Part shown: positions 1 to 13,000 of the stretch, one piece after another | How the letters are laid out: the number at the start of each line of letters is the position of its first letter | How positions within the stretch are numbered: the first letter of the stretch is position 1 | Origin: Beroe ovata | Lineage: Eukaryota > Ctenophora > Nuda > Beroida > Beroidae | Direction: 5' to 3' | Length of the DNA: 64,000 nt | Assembly (NCBI GenBank): GCA_946803715.1 | Contig: CAMPET010000169.1 | Span: forward strand, 69,191-133,190 | Notes under the pieces: model-generated | The model's database searches: none | What the model saw: the letters and a program-made list of their open reading frames with translations, nothing else | Told to the model about the DNA's origin: nothing | Position numbers and translations under genes: made by a program

Positions 1-1449
1 GGGGGTTTGTAATGAACAGGGGGAATAGGGGGTTTGTAAAGAACGGGGGGTTTGCAATGAAAGGGGATGAGTTGTTCTCATGGACATGGGAAGGCATGGG
101 ATAGGAAAGTCACTATACGTGATAGAATATCCCAAATGTTCTTTTAAGCTAGGTCATTTGATCATTTGTTTACAATACGACAGTTTAATAAACAAGTTTT
201 ATAATAAGGGGCAACCCCTCGACAGGATTATCATGAGTGTGTTAATAAAACATTGGTTAAAACACTCCTTTTACACCAAAACATGCCCTCATAATTGTGT
301 CTGTGTGTGTTTGAGACGTGAGGCGTGAGTGTGTGTTTGGAATCACCCCGTCATTTACGAGGTGATTTATATAACACACACAGTTGTCTGGTATTTGTTT
401 CGTTCGTCAGAGTATTACAGACATGGGTCATTAAACTATTTATTGCCAGCAGATTACATCATGATAATCACTAGATTCGGCTCGTCGATTTCACAAAGAT
501 AGATCATCACGTCACTCGTTGTAATTGTTCGTATTTTAGAAAACAAAAATCTCCGGAATTATGGGAAATTTGTGGCAGAAAAATGTCTGAGGAAGGAATT
601 ATATTTTGTTCATAAGGGCAAAAATGGAGTTGTCGTGAGCTACCTGTGCTTAACGATGATCACAGTATTCACCTGCACGTGCATTATCTGTCTGCAGTAC
701 CAGGCAATTTGGGCGATGATCAATGGCTTTCAATGCAACAAAGAGCCGCATGAAATGAGAGCAAAATTGATTTACGATTATTATCATCAGCTAACTCATC
801 GTTATTGTAAAAATATCACGAGCCAATAGTAATCGTGACTTGTCAACGTCCAAAATGATTGAAACTATTCAACCACACCAAAACAGATTGTTTCACCTGT
901 TTTGCCACGTAACTTTTTCAGGTGCACTTGAGTACTGAGACTCAGATGCACAAATCAGCCACCTGGCACCACGTGAAATAACTGCATCAAATCTCAGAAT
1001 TTGAATCGGTGCTCAGTTCCATACCTTGTTGTTTACTATGCCAGATAGTGTCTTACATACTTGGCCGACATGGTTCAACAAAGGAATGCTGGAAAACATG
1101 GATAAGAAGGGACGAAGGAAGTGTGAGAGGTTCCATAATTAGCTCTCACTGTTATAATAGCGCTCTGGAGAGAGGGTAGAGCAGAACATGAGTGAAGGGT
1201 GTGAGAGGGAGATTCACAAGTTAGCATGTCAAGATAGCTGGGAATTGAATAATCCGAGGTACTAACTACTGAGGTGTTGAATATGAAAGGGTGGCGATGG
1301 GGATTGTGACTTTCATGTGGTAGGTATATTGATAAATATTGAATTAATCACATGACCAATCAAATGAATCTTCAATTAAAGGTTTGAAGGACTAAAATTA
1401 AAATTGAATTGAATTGATATCAATATCATTTGATTGAAAATTAACCCAC
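1..1449. other. left edge; inside an intron of the G beta gene
   Basis: No further G beta exon is visible here, so the next exon must lie beyond the left edge or the copy is incomplete. Bases 1-66 hold about two degenerate copies of a G-rich unit of roughly 33 bp built on gggggtttgtaa. A plus-strand open frame near 572-829 contains one hydrophobic stretch but has no good start or supporting splice sites. Nothing else is recognisable. Confidence 0.5.
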
Positions 1450-1756
1450 CTGTGAAGCACTGACTAAGCATCTACTGTCCTCTGCCCAGTGCATAGCATA
1501 GATTTTTGCTAAGTGCCCTCTCAGTGTCCTACAAAATATCACAATTGATTTTCATACTACCATTAATTAAAATAGATACATTTGGATGAAGATAATCAGA
1601 CTCAAACCTGCGTGCACGCATGTTGAGCCTATTGAGCACTTCAACTTGACCCTCTGTACACTGCTCCATTGTAGCATCCCTCACATTCTTTCTGGCATCT
1701 CGTATATGAAGCTTCAAAGCTTCTGCTTCTTGGCGCAATCGGTCAAGTTCGTTCAT
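1450..1756 (-). CDS. GNB: heterotrimeric G protein beta subunit, first two coding exons (partial)
   Basis: The product pairs with a gamma subunit at the inner face of the plasma membrane and carries GPCR signals to effectors. Exon 1 is 1608-1756 and starts at the ATG on 1756. It encodes the N-terminal coiled coil ([20 protein letters not shown], then a segment ending NMRARR) that in this family binds G gamma. Exon 2 is 1450-1528 and reads [14 protein letters not shown] through SASQ, the first WD40 blade. The junction is AG/G (phase 2) with an intron of 79 bp; donor GTTTGA and acceptor TTTTGTAG are visible. Exon 2 ends at a GTGGGT donor, and the remaining WD repeats are not in the window. Similarity to animal G beta is strong and continuous, so the family call is firm. 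Whether the gene is complete cannot be judged. Confidence 0.9.
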
Positions 1757-1879
1757 CTGATTCTCTCTTTTTAATTCTACTACTATGCTATGATAGGGAA
1801 ATAATTCAATAATATTTAAATTCAATGAGATCATGACCAAGTACTGCAGTAAACTGAATAGGGAAGAAACTCAGAAAAG

Positions 1880-1954
1880 TAGGGTATTGACTGGGGCTTG
1901 AACCCAGAACCTCAAGAATCACGCCTGTTGATATACCAATTGAGCTACCAATCA
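1880..1954 (-). repeat. tRNA-like Pol III element (tRNA pseudogene or SINE head)
   Basis: On the minus strand, 1947-1936 reads TAGCTCAATTGG, an exact match to the A-box consensus TRGCNNARYNGG. Bases 1904-1894 read GGTTCAAGCCC, a near match to the B box. The T arm folds (CTGGG / CCCAG round a 7-base loop). The acceptor stem is only partly paired and no normal anticodon stem forms, so this is probably not a working tRNA gene. A tRNA-derived SINE 5' end or a tRNA pseudogene is the likely reading. Confidence 0.6.
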
Positions 1955-3362
1955 ATTAATAATATCTTAAGATGGGCACTTGACACATGACAGAAGTGTG
2001 TGGAATGGGGGTAGGTTTCCTTATGTATTACTTTGCACATAACTTCCTCTTGAATCAATAATGAACATCATTCTGTACTAATACTTCAATGAAAATCTTC
2101 ACATGGCTGAATATGACTATTGTCAGTTGAAATATGACTTCTACTACTAATAGGGGGTGGACTCGCAGGGTCCACACAGCCACACTAGGGCACAGTGGGA
2201 GCTCTACCCTAGCTGGGTGTGGCCGGGATGAGAAACAAGTCCCGTACCTCCCCAGGTGCCACAGCTGTAAGTCTCTCTGCTGGGCGAAGATCCCTCATAC
2301 TGATGATGGGTGCTGGAACCTCGGGGGGTATAGGAGGTTCTGGCTGCCCGAAATATGACATCAGAATTGACAATTCAATTCAATTCAATAATTCAAGAAC
2401 TTGTTGAAAACCGTAGTCTACAACCCATTAGCAATTCCCTCGACCTTAAACATTCAAATAATACGATCCGCACAATGGGGGAAACTTTCAGATCAATTTG
2501 CTGATAAAACATAAAACCACATCGTATAAGCTACAAAGCTGAGAAGCAAGGGCTACACTTTTAAAAGATACTAAGGGAAAGGATGCAAAGTGTTTGGCAT
2601 TGTCTGACTGACTACTTTGAGATAATATGATGATATCGTTATGAGTACAAGTGAATGACTACAATATGACTGACAACAATATTTAATTTTTGTGAAGCTA
2701 TAATTCAGGAAAAAGATACATTTCAAAAATGAAGATTCTTTTGAGACATCAATCTGAAACTATATACTGTCTATCAAATCTATGAGATAATTGTGTGACC
2801 CTTGCCACCGAACTGGCTTCAGACCTGGCAGTTGTTATCTAGGACCTTGCCAGCCTAGAAGCATTGTTTACTGACTCTTCCAGTTTAAGTAGCTTAAGTA
2901 CTAAGTAGTGTACGAAAACATGCTCTGTTTTGTGCCGAAGTAGAGTTGGAAAAGTCACCTTGTGTTTTACATACCTAAGTTGAACCTTAGTAGAATGTGA
3001 AGCAAAGTTTATTAGTCTGGTGATACTAGACCGCAACATTGATGCAAGCCATGCAACAAAATTCTTGACATGTTGAGAATTTCATTGCTCACAACAGATT
3101 CAATAATCATTGCATTGCACATCAATCCACTAATTGACAAGCAAAGCAAAAACTCGGCCATGAGCATGCGAATACACATGTGATTTGCATAAAAAATTAA
3201 AAACAAACAAACGTCAAAAAATTTTCTGACCTCCATACCATGCGGCGCGGCCATGATGCCAAATTTTCTGTGTGCGGAGATATTTGGGTCACGCAGCGCG
3301 CGCTGCGCGGCGTGCGGGAACAATAAAATGTGTTATTGTTACTAAACTTAACTGAGGGGCAC

Positions 3363-3463
3363 TTGTAGGATTTTACCCTACCGTCGGTGCGCGCGATTTT
3401 CAATCCAGGGATAAAATCCCAGGGATAAAATCCCGCCAGCAAGGGTAGGGTGAAATCCTACAA
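3363..3463. mobile_element. 101-bp miniature inverted-repeat element with 8-bp target duplication
   Basis: The ends are 20-bp terminal inverted repeats, TTGTAGGATTTTACCCTACC on the left and the same with one change on the right. Both sides are flanked by AGGGGCAC (3355-3362 and 3464-3471), an 8-bp duplication as made by hAT-type transposases. The interior holds a tandem CCAGGGATAAAATCC and a CGCGCG core and has no coding capacity. Related cores occur at 19.6-19.9 kb and 38.4-38.5 kb. Confidence 0.85.
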
Positions 3464-4087
3464 AGGGGCACCCAACGTTGCACAACAAAATTAAATGTAA
3501 AAATTATATATATGATCAACGATATTGAATTTGATATTATTATTATTATTATTATCATGTTTCATCATAACGACATACCAGTTGTTTATTGACGTTGTTA
3601 ATATCCACCATAAATGATAAATTGATCAACCAATTAACATTCAAAAAAACTTTTAAATCAATTAGATCTTGATAGTCGATCGATCACTGAAAGCGAGATT
3701 TCGAGATTCATCTAAAGTACGTTTAAGATAAATTCCGCTGCGACGCGTAAGCATTTATTAAGCATTAATCAAAAACCATACAGTATAATATTGCCGATAA
3801 GCAATATACTAAAGTGTTTCTTAATAAACAATATCCTCATCTTGTAAAGGATACAAGATATCACAGCCGTAATTTGTATCCACTATCCAAAAGCTTCGAT
3901 GCTTTCAACTTCGATTAACTTTGTCGAAGGTGAAAGCATTCTATGACTTCAACAGCACGTCAATTTGACATATTTTACAATGAATATTATGAGTTTTCAC
4001 CACTGTTTGATATAAGAGTAAAACATTGAAACAAACCGGAGAGATCACCTATGATCCAACTGGTCAAATATGTGGCTGTTAAAATAT

Positions 4088-7000
4088 TCATGAAGAAGAC
4101 ACGAGCCTCGATACTCGGCGCAGTGTCTTGTAATGAGGGCACTCTGAATCCTCCAACTCCTGCTTACTCCCGAATGAGGCGATGCGGCCCTGATTGAGAA
4201 GTAGTACTTGTTGGCATGACAACAGGGTGTCCGATCGCTGTCCTATGACAATACGCGTCACACTGTGCAGAACTTCGTCCAACACCTGTATCATAGTGGT
4301 GGTGAATTTGCAGCCGCTGTCTCATATTATATCGGTATTGAGGCATGGTGACATCATACGGACCTGAGTGAAGACGTGGTGCAATGCTGTGTCTGAAATG
4401 ACCTTCGGTTCCTCTATAACGATGATTGTATATCGGTTTAGGATCATTATCGCTAGGTACAGCAAACGACGAGTCTCTCTATCCAGTTGGTAAACTGAAA
4501 CACGATTGAGTTAGACAAATCCGCAAATAATACCTCCATACAGTACAGATAGTCAGCCAGGATTAAAAATAACCAACCGTCCTCAGAATCTAGCCCATTC
4601 GTTCGATCGGATAACAGATCTTTCAACTTGACAACTTCCAAGGCTGCCCATATCTCGGAATCTTCATATCTTTGTGAAGGGTCCATATTCGACCTGTAGA
4701 GGAATAAACCCTCGTCATCCGTGAAAACTGCTTCATTATTGCTACATTATCGGCGATCGAAGATTCATTTGTCAATTAAATTAAGCACATGTGCGCGGCT
4801 CGCACGCGCTGAGAAAGAAAGTACTGAAGCGCGAACGACTCAATCAACTATACTTCGCGCGCTACATCTAAGCGTGAGCCTATTGGACTGAGATTTAATT
4901 TCGTGCATACATATTATGGGATTGCTTCTCCACATTCACCGTCCTCAAGTGTACAGAACTCTCTTTGTCATGCAGCAAATCAGACTCAAATATGAAATTA
5001 ATCAGAAATCCTTCTTTGTACAGGCTACCTCCCAAATGAACCGAATACAAAATTGAGTTACGCATACATATGAAGGGGCTATACTAACAGACGTAACACA
5101 AATTTTACCAACCTTATTGAGCCTTGGAATAGTGGCGGATCAGTTGGCACAAAGCCAATCGAGCCCCTTAGGTCTTCCAAAGATAGAGATTTCGAATCCC
5201 ACTCGTCGATTTTTATATCGCCATTGTGGAGATGAAGCGATCTGAGAAATCAAGTTCTAAACACAACTTACTTTACATTTCTATGACATATGATCTAGAA
5301 TAGTGTACCTGAAAATGAGAGGCACGATGAGGTTCTTTCCGCCATTCTGAGAGCTGCCAACTCCCAGTTTAGTGCCAGGTTGTACATTGAGTGTTATGTT
5401 ACAGAGTTGCGGTTCCTGCTCAGCCTGTGGGTGGTATGGTCGTGGCAAACGAGACCACACACACAGGACCACATAAAACTGACACCAACATAGAAACACA
5501 CATCACTGACACAAATAAACCCAGGCAGAACAATGACAGACACACAGACCCCCAACTCCACAAACACGCTCGCACACAAATACATACAACTATACAAACA
5601 AACAAAATCACATCGATAATGTCGTGACATGCATGCATTTGGAATGCCAGTTCATGATGCTTGTCTTGTGTTCGGCACTGGATATCTCTCCATATGATGC
5701 ATAGCAGAACAAAAGCGGAACGTATATGGGAGAATCGAAATTCAAAATGATACTCTCATGAGTGTGAATCTGCTGATAAGCGCTAGTGAAATCACGGCAA
5801 TTATACCCTGATTAGCAGTAATAGATACATAATAATCAGTTAAAAAACTCACCGACATACTGGCAAACACATCCTGGAAGGTGATGCCTCCCTTAGGAGG
5901 CCAGTCAGCGGGAGGTTTGAACCTGGGCGTGTCCTGTTCAAACGGCGTGTGGTACGCCAGTGTTACACAATTGTCTACCGAGGTCAGGATTACATCACAG
6001 GAGTCTAGTAGGTTCCAAATGAGGCGGGAGTGGTGAGCAGATATGAGGAGTAGCAGTAGGGAGAGGGTGAGTAGCTCTACTGTTACCTGAGGAGAGAGGG
6101 GAAGTGAGGAATAAGGAGAGAGGGGAGTGAGTAGCTCTACTGTACCTGGAGGAGAGAGGGTGAGGGGGAAGGAGAGAGGGGTGAAGAGTGGTTAATAAAC
6201 ACTGTATAGTTGAGTGAGAATATGTCAGATGAGAGTTGTAGTTTACTATAATAGTAGTACACTTATTGTGATATGTGTTTGTATTAGGTTAGTCTGAAAT
6301 GAATATAGCTGGGTAATCGCTGTGAAATTGCATTATTTTCAGTGTTATTCTTTTAACCCGGCCTATAGGTATCAACAGTAAATATTGCCTGGAAATCATG
6401 CAGGAATGCGCCTTCCTGACTTGATCATCATTACCTATTTAAAGAATACGAATTCCGTAATTTACCCCCATTTGTACTCGGGTGATTCTTAGGTACCTTG
6501 TCAGACACGAAAGTGGTCGCCACAAAGCAGCCTAAAACGAGAAAGTTTACACACAGGTCTTGGTAGAGAGACGCCCATCGCAGCACTCCTGCCCATACCT
6601 GATTGAAAACATACCTATGTAATCCTCAGGACGACAGATTGTATGGATTTCATTCATTACTTTAAATTCATTCCAAACATCATATATCAGAAACATCATA
6701 TATCAGAAATATGGCATTATGTACTTTTCATGATAATCATGATACCCACAATATTGATGTTGTGAAGGTGGTGTGTCTGTTTTTCCAACATCGATACATA
6801 CTGGTCTCGTACTCCATACCCTCTAACCAGCGTCAAACAACTGAAACATTGGTTTGAGCAAACTCCAAACATTTGCAGTTGACCTACCAATGTCATCCTT
6901 TTCTCTATTCCGTCTTTGTACTTCTGTAATCCTTTTCTCTATTCCGTCATCCTTTTCTCTATTCCGTCTTTGTACATTTGTACTTATCAATGTGTGCACG

Positions 7001-10000
7001 AGGATTTGTCTAAGCGACGACCACATAAGGAGATGATGCTGAGTTGTGATGGATGTGGGCAATTACTACAGTATGTGTAAGAGGGAAGAAAGAGGGAGAG
7101 AGGAGTAATCAAATTAGAGCACCTTCGTGCAATCGACATGATGATAATAATATGTAATGACGATTCACAGGATTAATTTCCATATTTTATGGTATACACT
7201 TGTGTGTGTGTGTGGATGTGTGTGTGCTAGTCGGGTGTGTAAGCATAGGGAATCAGGGCATTTGCTTTACAGAACTACAGACTACGAACAACAAGGTAGC
7301 TGACGACGATAATCACATGATTGTCGAAAACTTCTGACTTAATGTTAATTGTATCACTGAACGTTTTAAACTTGCTCTCTTAACAAGGTAGGTACTTAAT
7401 TAGGAGTTAATGAGTGGTCTATGAGGAATCTATACAATAATATGCACGGTAAAGACACTCAACGGGTCACCTTGGTACTCAAAAACATTTTTCTCTAGTA
7501 TGAAGGTCAAGGTAATCAAATGCCCATAAAACTCCAAATAAAACTTGATTCCAACCGACATCCTGGAACTTCTACGAAACTTAACTACTTCAGTTTTGAT
7601 GATACTGGGTTGAAAACGAGATATAGTCAACCTGTCGCTGCTCACCTGACAGCCTCACTGATGTGTCTGTAGATGTTCTGCTTAAATTCTGCCTGCAGTA
7701 TTCTTATGACTCGACAGGCAGGCTTGTAAAACGTGTAACACCAAACTGTCAGCAGACACATTGGGATAATCACCACCAGTGACCCAGGACTCACAATANT
7801 GTTCCCGTGACTGGGGATCTAGACCGGCTAGAGGCTCGTCAAGAACAAGGACAGGAGCGTCCGAGTAGAACGCTCTCGCGAGGGAAATGGGATGGTAACT
7901 GTTACTCTTTATCTCTTGTATCTGAGGGGGGAAGTGGCCGTGGGAATCATTGATTTGATCTCGAAAACAGAAGATCTCCGTTCTATAATCTGTTATTATA
8001 GGTAACTGATAGTGTGGAATTATTGCGTAGGCTATGTGTTGACACAGTGACGAGTATAGGTCTGAAAATAGCACTTGGTGTAAAGATTATTGTCAAGGTA
8101 TTGTAGTTAGGATGGTTCACTTATACATTGTCTTTTTATAAATTGGTGAAAAATAAGTTTTCTCAACCTGGAGTTGTGAAAAATGATCTCATAAGTGTAG
8201 ACCGAATGAATGAGGCCGTTGTATAATGTTGATATTGTACACGTGTAATGTGTATGACTCACACCCGCGAACAAACAATGGTTTCCCAGGGTGTATCAGC
8301 TGTACCTAGCACAACAATAACAACATGGGGGTTGTAAGGAGTATCCGTAGTCCGTACACANGCACATGACAACAGTGTATATGACAACAGTGTACATGAC
8401 AACAGTGTGCATGACAACAGTGTACATGACAACAGTGCACATGGCAACAGTGTGCATGACAACAGTGTACATGTCAACAGTGCACATCGCAGAAGCTAAC
8501 TTGGCAGTTAACTTATCAGCAATTTCGTCTCTTCAGTCTGATTCAGAAATTTCAAAACCATAATCGTGCACCTATTGCAAATTTTCACTAATCTATTTAC
8601 GTCCCAGTATGTCGTTCAAATTCGATTTTGCAAAAATATCATGTTCCTATGCAGTGTGTTACACAGTGTGTTACAAGGGAATTGTAGGATCTCCCATTGG
8701 ACGAACAGGTAGCTCCGAAATCACACTCTAATCAAATTAGTTATATATTCCTGCATCAAGGTTGAAAGTAGCAATATAGTTAGCAAGATTCACTACGAGA
8801 CCCCTTTTCCCCGCTTTCTGACGCCGGATCGCTTCTGCCGAACAGCTCCTCAGATAGGTAATAGGTTCAGCGTGCAAAAATAACTAGAAATCGATGGTAT
8901 TTGCATGAAAATGGATCAAAAATTTTCCTTCGAATTTCTAGCGAGAGTATCGGTAGAAAGTGAAGTGAGTGGTTTTGGCACGAAATAACAAGTAACAACT
9001 CAAGAGTAAACACTTACAACTATACTCGCTAGCAACTATTGCAACACACGATTACTAACCTCTCTGTATGACGATAGAGGGATGTTTTTCACACTGATAT
9101 CGTCAGAAACACTGTCACTCACTCTGCTCTTCTCCAGCCTCTTCCTGAGACGGAGGACTTATCAACTGGCAATAGAGAGAGGGAGCGTGGCGTGGGGGCC
9201 ATGATTCATGTGATACTGATTCTCGTTGTAGTTGATGGTTATGCAAATTCTCATTAAGTCATTAGTAAATAGATAGGTATTATATTAACCCGAGACTGTT
9301 AAAAGCTCTTTGATTATATCGGGACTGTTAACTAAGTGGGATGGAGCCTTACAATTCGAGATTAAGTCCGTTTTTTGACTTAAGTTCGGTTTCGGAAAGT
9401 ACCCCTTTCACAACACAATACTTCTCCAGCTGCATTATTCAGGCTGAATGTTCGACACTGCACACTACACAGTACTTACAGCTATCGATGACAAGAGAAC
9501 ATTTGCATGAGGTATCATAATCTACCTTCGCTTTTCACATACCTGAGATTCCACCTACCTTACTCTCTTACTACTGCAGGATACATATGTATCTTGACAT
9601 ACACTGTGCAGTGTACACTGTTACATACACTGTACACTGTTCAATATTCTGTACATGGTAGTTACCACATAGATACAGCAGTTCCCAATTAATGAAAACT
9701 ATGGAAATGGTTCCCCTAGGCTAAGAAATAGGTAGAGTAAGTTATAAATTTTCCTAAATTGGCACTGGGCAATTCTTTTGAAAAATCGGTACCTACTAAT
9801 ATTCGAGTACAGCTTCAGCCTTCGACACCTACNGGAGAGGAATAGGACAGCTGTCAGACAATCCATGAGCGGTCTCCCTATCAACTCCAGGTCCACTGTG
9901 AACCTGATGATAATTAGGATAATAATCATGCGTAGTCCCGAAACCCTGATAGAATCGCTAATAGCAAAGTTAGAACCTACATGTTCTCTTCATTGGAAAT

Positions 10001-13000
10001 TCTCTAGGGGAAAATTAACACTTTTTGTTGCTGAAACCACTTTCATGCATCGAAGCCCATTTCTCCACTAATGAAATGATACTATAGAAATGATCTATCA
10101 CATTACACGATGTACCGAGTTGCAGGCTAGACTAACAACTATGTGTGTCACGGTGTGTCACGGTGTGTCACATTGTGAAATATTGGAGCACGTCACATCA
10201 TGGCAACGAAGAGCGATATGCCCGGGTGAGAGGACTACATAATCCTGCATCAAATCTGGAATCCATTGGTTCGTATTGGTTCACTAAACCCATACCAAAT
10301 ACCCACGGCCCCGGTATTGACCCAATCATACCTGTTCAGCACGGTGGGCAGCGCTGTCTTGTTGTAGTGGAAGAGAGACATGGACGCTATAGAGTGTAGC
10401 ATGTCGTGAAGTTGCTTGTAACACGCAGAACTGACAACCATGTTAACAAGCACGACTGTCACCACCTCACACACCATCTGTCCTCCACCTATCCAAGGCA
10501 TGGTGTTGTCAGGGTGTTGTCATGGTGTTGTCAGGGTGTTGTCAGGGCGTTGTCAGGGTGTTGTCAGGGTGTTGTCAGGGTGTTGTCAGACTAAACTTGA
10601 ACTGTTGACAGGTTATACGACATGTGTTTCAATTTGGAAACATGTTAGCTATATCATGCTATTACCTGCAAGGAGAAAGTAGTAGATCCCTTTCCTCTGT
10701 TCCTCAAGATCTGTGTCCCTCTCGCCGTCCATGTATTCCTGGCTGATGGAATTATGTCGTGTGTAAAGGTGTCAATGAGAGCCCAACGAGGTGTCATGTT
10801 CGAATGGTAAGTTGTCTCGGGTACCTGAGAGCTACGTTCCTATTGGTGTCAACAGCAGCTGTAGACGGTGTCAAGGCGTGAATCCAGCGTAACAACAACC
10901 AGCAGGTGATAGCGTTGAAGAAAGCAGTACAGAATAGAATGATGAGGAGAAGACTTAGTTTCACCGTGCTGCAACTTTGTAACCACTGAGGGGGGGAGGC
11001 GGTGTCAGTGACAACAGGGTATATGACAACAGCGTACATGACAACAGTGTACATGACAACAGTTTACATGACAACAGTTTACATGACGACAGTACACATG
11101 ACGACAGTACACATGACAACAGTTTACATGACAACAGTACGCATGACAACAGTGTACATGACAACAGTGTACATTACAACAGTGTACATGACAACAGTGT
11201 ACATGACAACATTGTACATGACAACATTGTACATGACAACATTGTACATGACAACATTGTACATGACAACAGTGTACATGACAACAGTGTACATGACAAC
11301 ACTACAAATCGCCAAAGTTAACTTGGCAGCTTTTAACTTATCAGCAATTTCGTCTCTTCAGTCTGATTCAGTAATTTTAAAACCATAACCGTATGCCTAT
11401 TGCAAATTTGCACTAATCTATTTACGTCCCAGTACGTCGTTCAAATTCGATTTTGCAAAAATATCATGTTCCTATGCAGTTACACAGTGTGTTACAAGGG
11501 AATTGTAGGATCTCCCATTGGACGAACAGGTAGCTCCGAAATCACACTCTAATCAAATTAGTTATATATTCCTGCATCAAGGTAGAAAGTAGCAATGGGA
11601 GCAATATAGTTAGCAAGATTCACTACGAGACCCCTTTTGACGCCTGATCGCTTCTGCCGAACAGCTCCTCAGATAGGTAATAGGTTCGACGTGCAAAAAT
11701 AACAAGGAATTGATGGTATTTGCATGAAAATGGATCAAAAATTTTCCTTCGAATTTCTGATGAGAGTATCGGTAGAAAGTGAAGTGAGTGGTTTTGGCAC
11801 GAAATAACAAGTAACAACTCAAGAGTCACGGTAAACAGTAAACATCAACAACTATACTCGCTAGCAACTATTGCAACACACGATTACTAACCTCTCTGTA
11901 TGACGATAGAGGGATGTTTTTCACATTGATATCGTCAGAAACACTGTCACTCACTCTACTTTTCTCCAACCTCTTCCTGAGACAGAGGAGTTATCAACTG
12001 ACAATAGAGAGAGAGAGCGTGGTGGGGGCCATGATTCATGTGATACTGATTCTCGTTGTAGTTGATGGTTATGTAAATTCTCATTAAGTCATTAGTAAAT
12101 AGATGACTTAGGTATTATGTTAACCCGAGACTGTTAACAGCTCTTCGATTATATCGGGACTGTTAACTAAGTGGGATCGAGCCTTACAATTCGGCATTAC
12201 GTTGCATAGTTATTGATTGTCACCAGTTTACACAACACAATATCTCTCAGCTGCATTATTCAGGCTGAATGTTCGACACTGCGCACTACTACACTGTACT
12301 TACAGCTATATCGATGACAAGAGAACATTTGCATGAGGTATCGTAATTCATAATATATCTTCCTTTTTCACATAGTTGAGATTCCACCAACCTTACTCTC
12401 ATACTACTGCAGGATACATATGTATCTTGACATACACTGTGCAGTGTGCACTGTCACATACACTGTGCACTGTTCAATATTCTGTACATGGTAGTTACCG
12501 CATAGGTTCAGCAGTTCCCAATTAATGAAAACTATGGAAATGGTTCCCCTAGGCTAAGAAATAGGTAGAGCAAGTTATGAATTTTCCAAAATTGGCACTG
12601 GGTAATTTTTTCGAAAAATCGGTAATATTCGAGTACAGCTTCAGCCTTCGACACCTACTTGTAACAATTGTGTACGACAGCCTTATTATACGAAGCCTGA
12701 ACTGCAAACTGTATTCTAAATTCTAATTCCGCTGGGAAGGTGAAATATAAATGTAAATTGTACACTATACATGTACAATTGTACAATGTACAATGTACAT
12801 TGTGCCCACCTGAGTGGAACTGGGGGTGGAGGTGAGTAGGAGGACTGCGATGCTCTCAGATCCAGAAACACAGAGTTGTCCTTGTCAAGCTGTGTTGGAC
12901 TCCCAGCATACTCAATCTTACCATCATGTAGCAGAATAACCTGACATTTCATGATGTTTACAACACTGTACCTTCCATCTGTTACCACTGACAACATTGT

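Larger units (their letters stand above)
1757..4087. other. intergenic between the G beta 5' end and the ABCC 3' end
   Basis: This holds a tRNA-like element (about 1880-1954), a GC-richer stretch at 2150-2360 that I could not identify, and a miniature transposon at 3363-3463. The bases at 3283-3320 (atttgggtcacgcagcgcgc) recur in inverted orientation near 38360-38395, so they belong to a dispersed repeat. No convincing exon was found. Confidence 0.5.

Noticed and set aside
572-829. 85-residue plus-strand open frame with a hydrophobic stretch
   Set aside because: It begins with GTG, has no in-frame ATG before the hydrophobic part and no clear splice sites, and lies inside the G beta intron.
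2134-2407. GC-richer open frames on the plus strand
   Set aside because: No domain pattern on either strand and no splice logic; left as unidentified sequence.
6823-7062. Minus-strand frame considered as an ABCC exon
   Set aside because: It fits no ABCC segment, and the only acceptor leads to a stop in the needed phase. It contains a repeated CCTTTTCTCTATTCCGTC unit.
8366-8563. Open frames of MTTVY-type repeats (also 11002-11388)
   Set aside because: They are translations of a 15-bp minisatellite inside ABCC introns.
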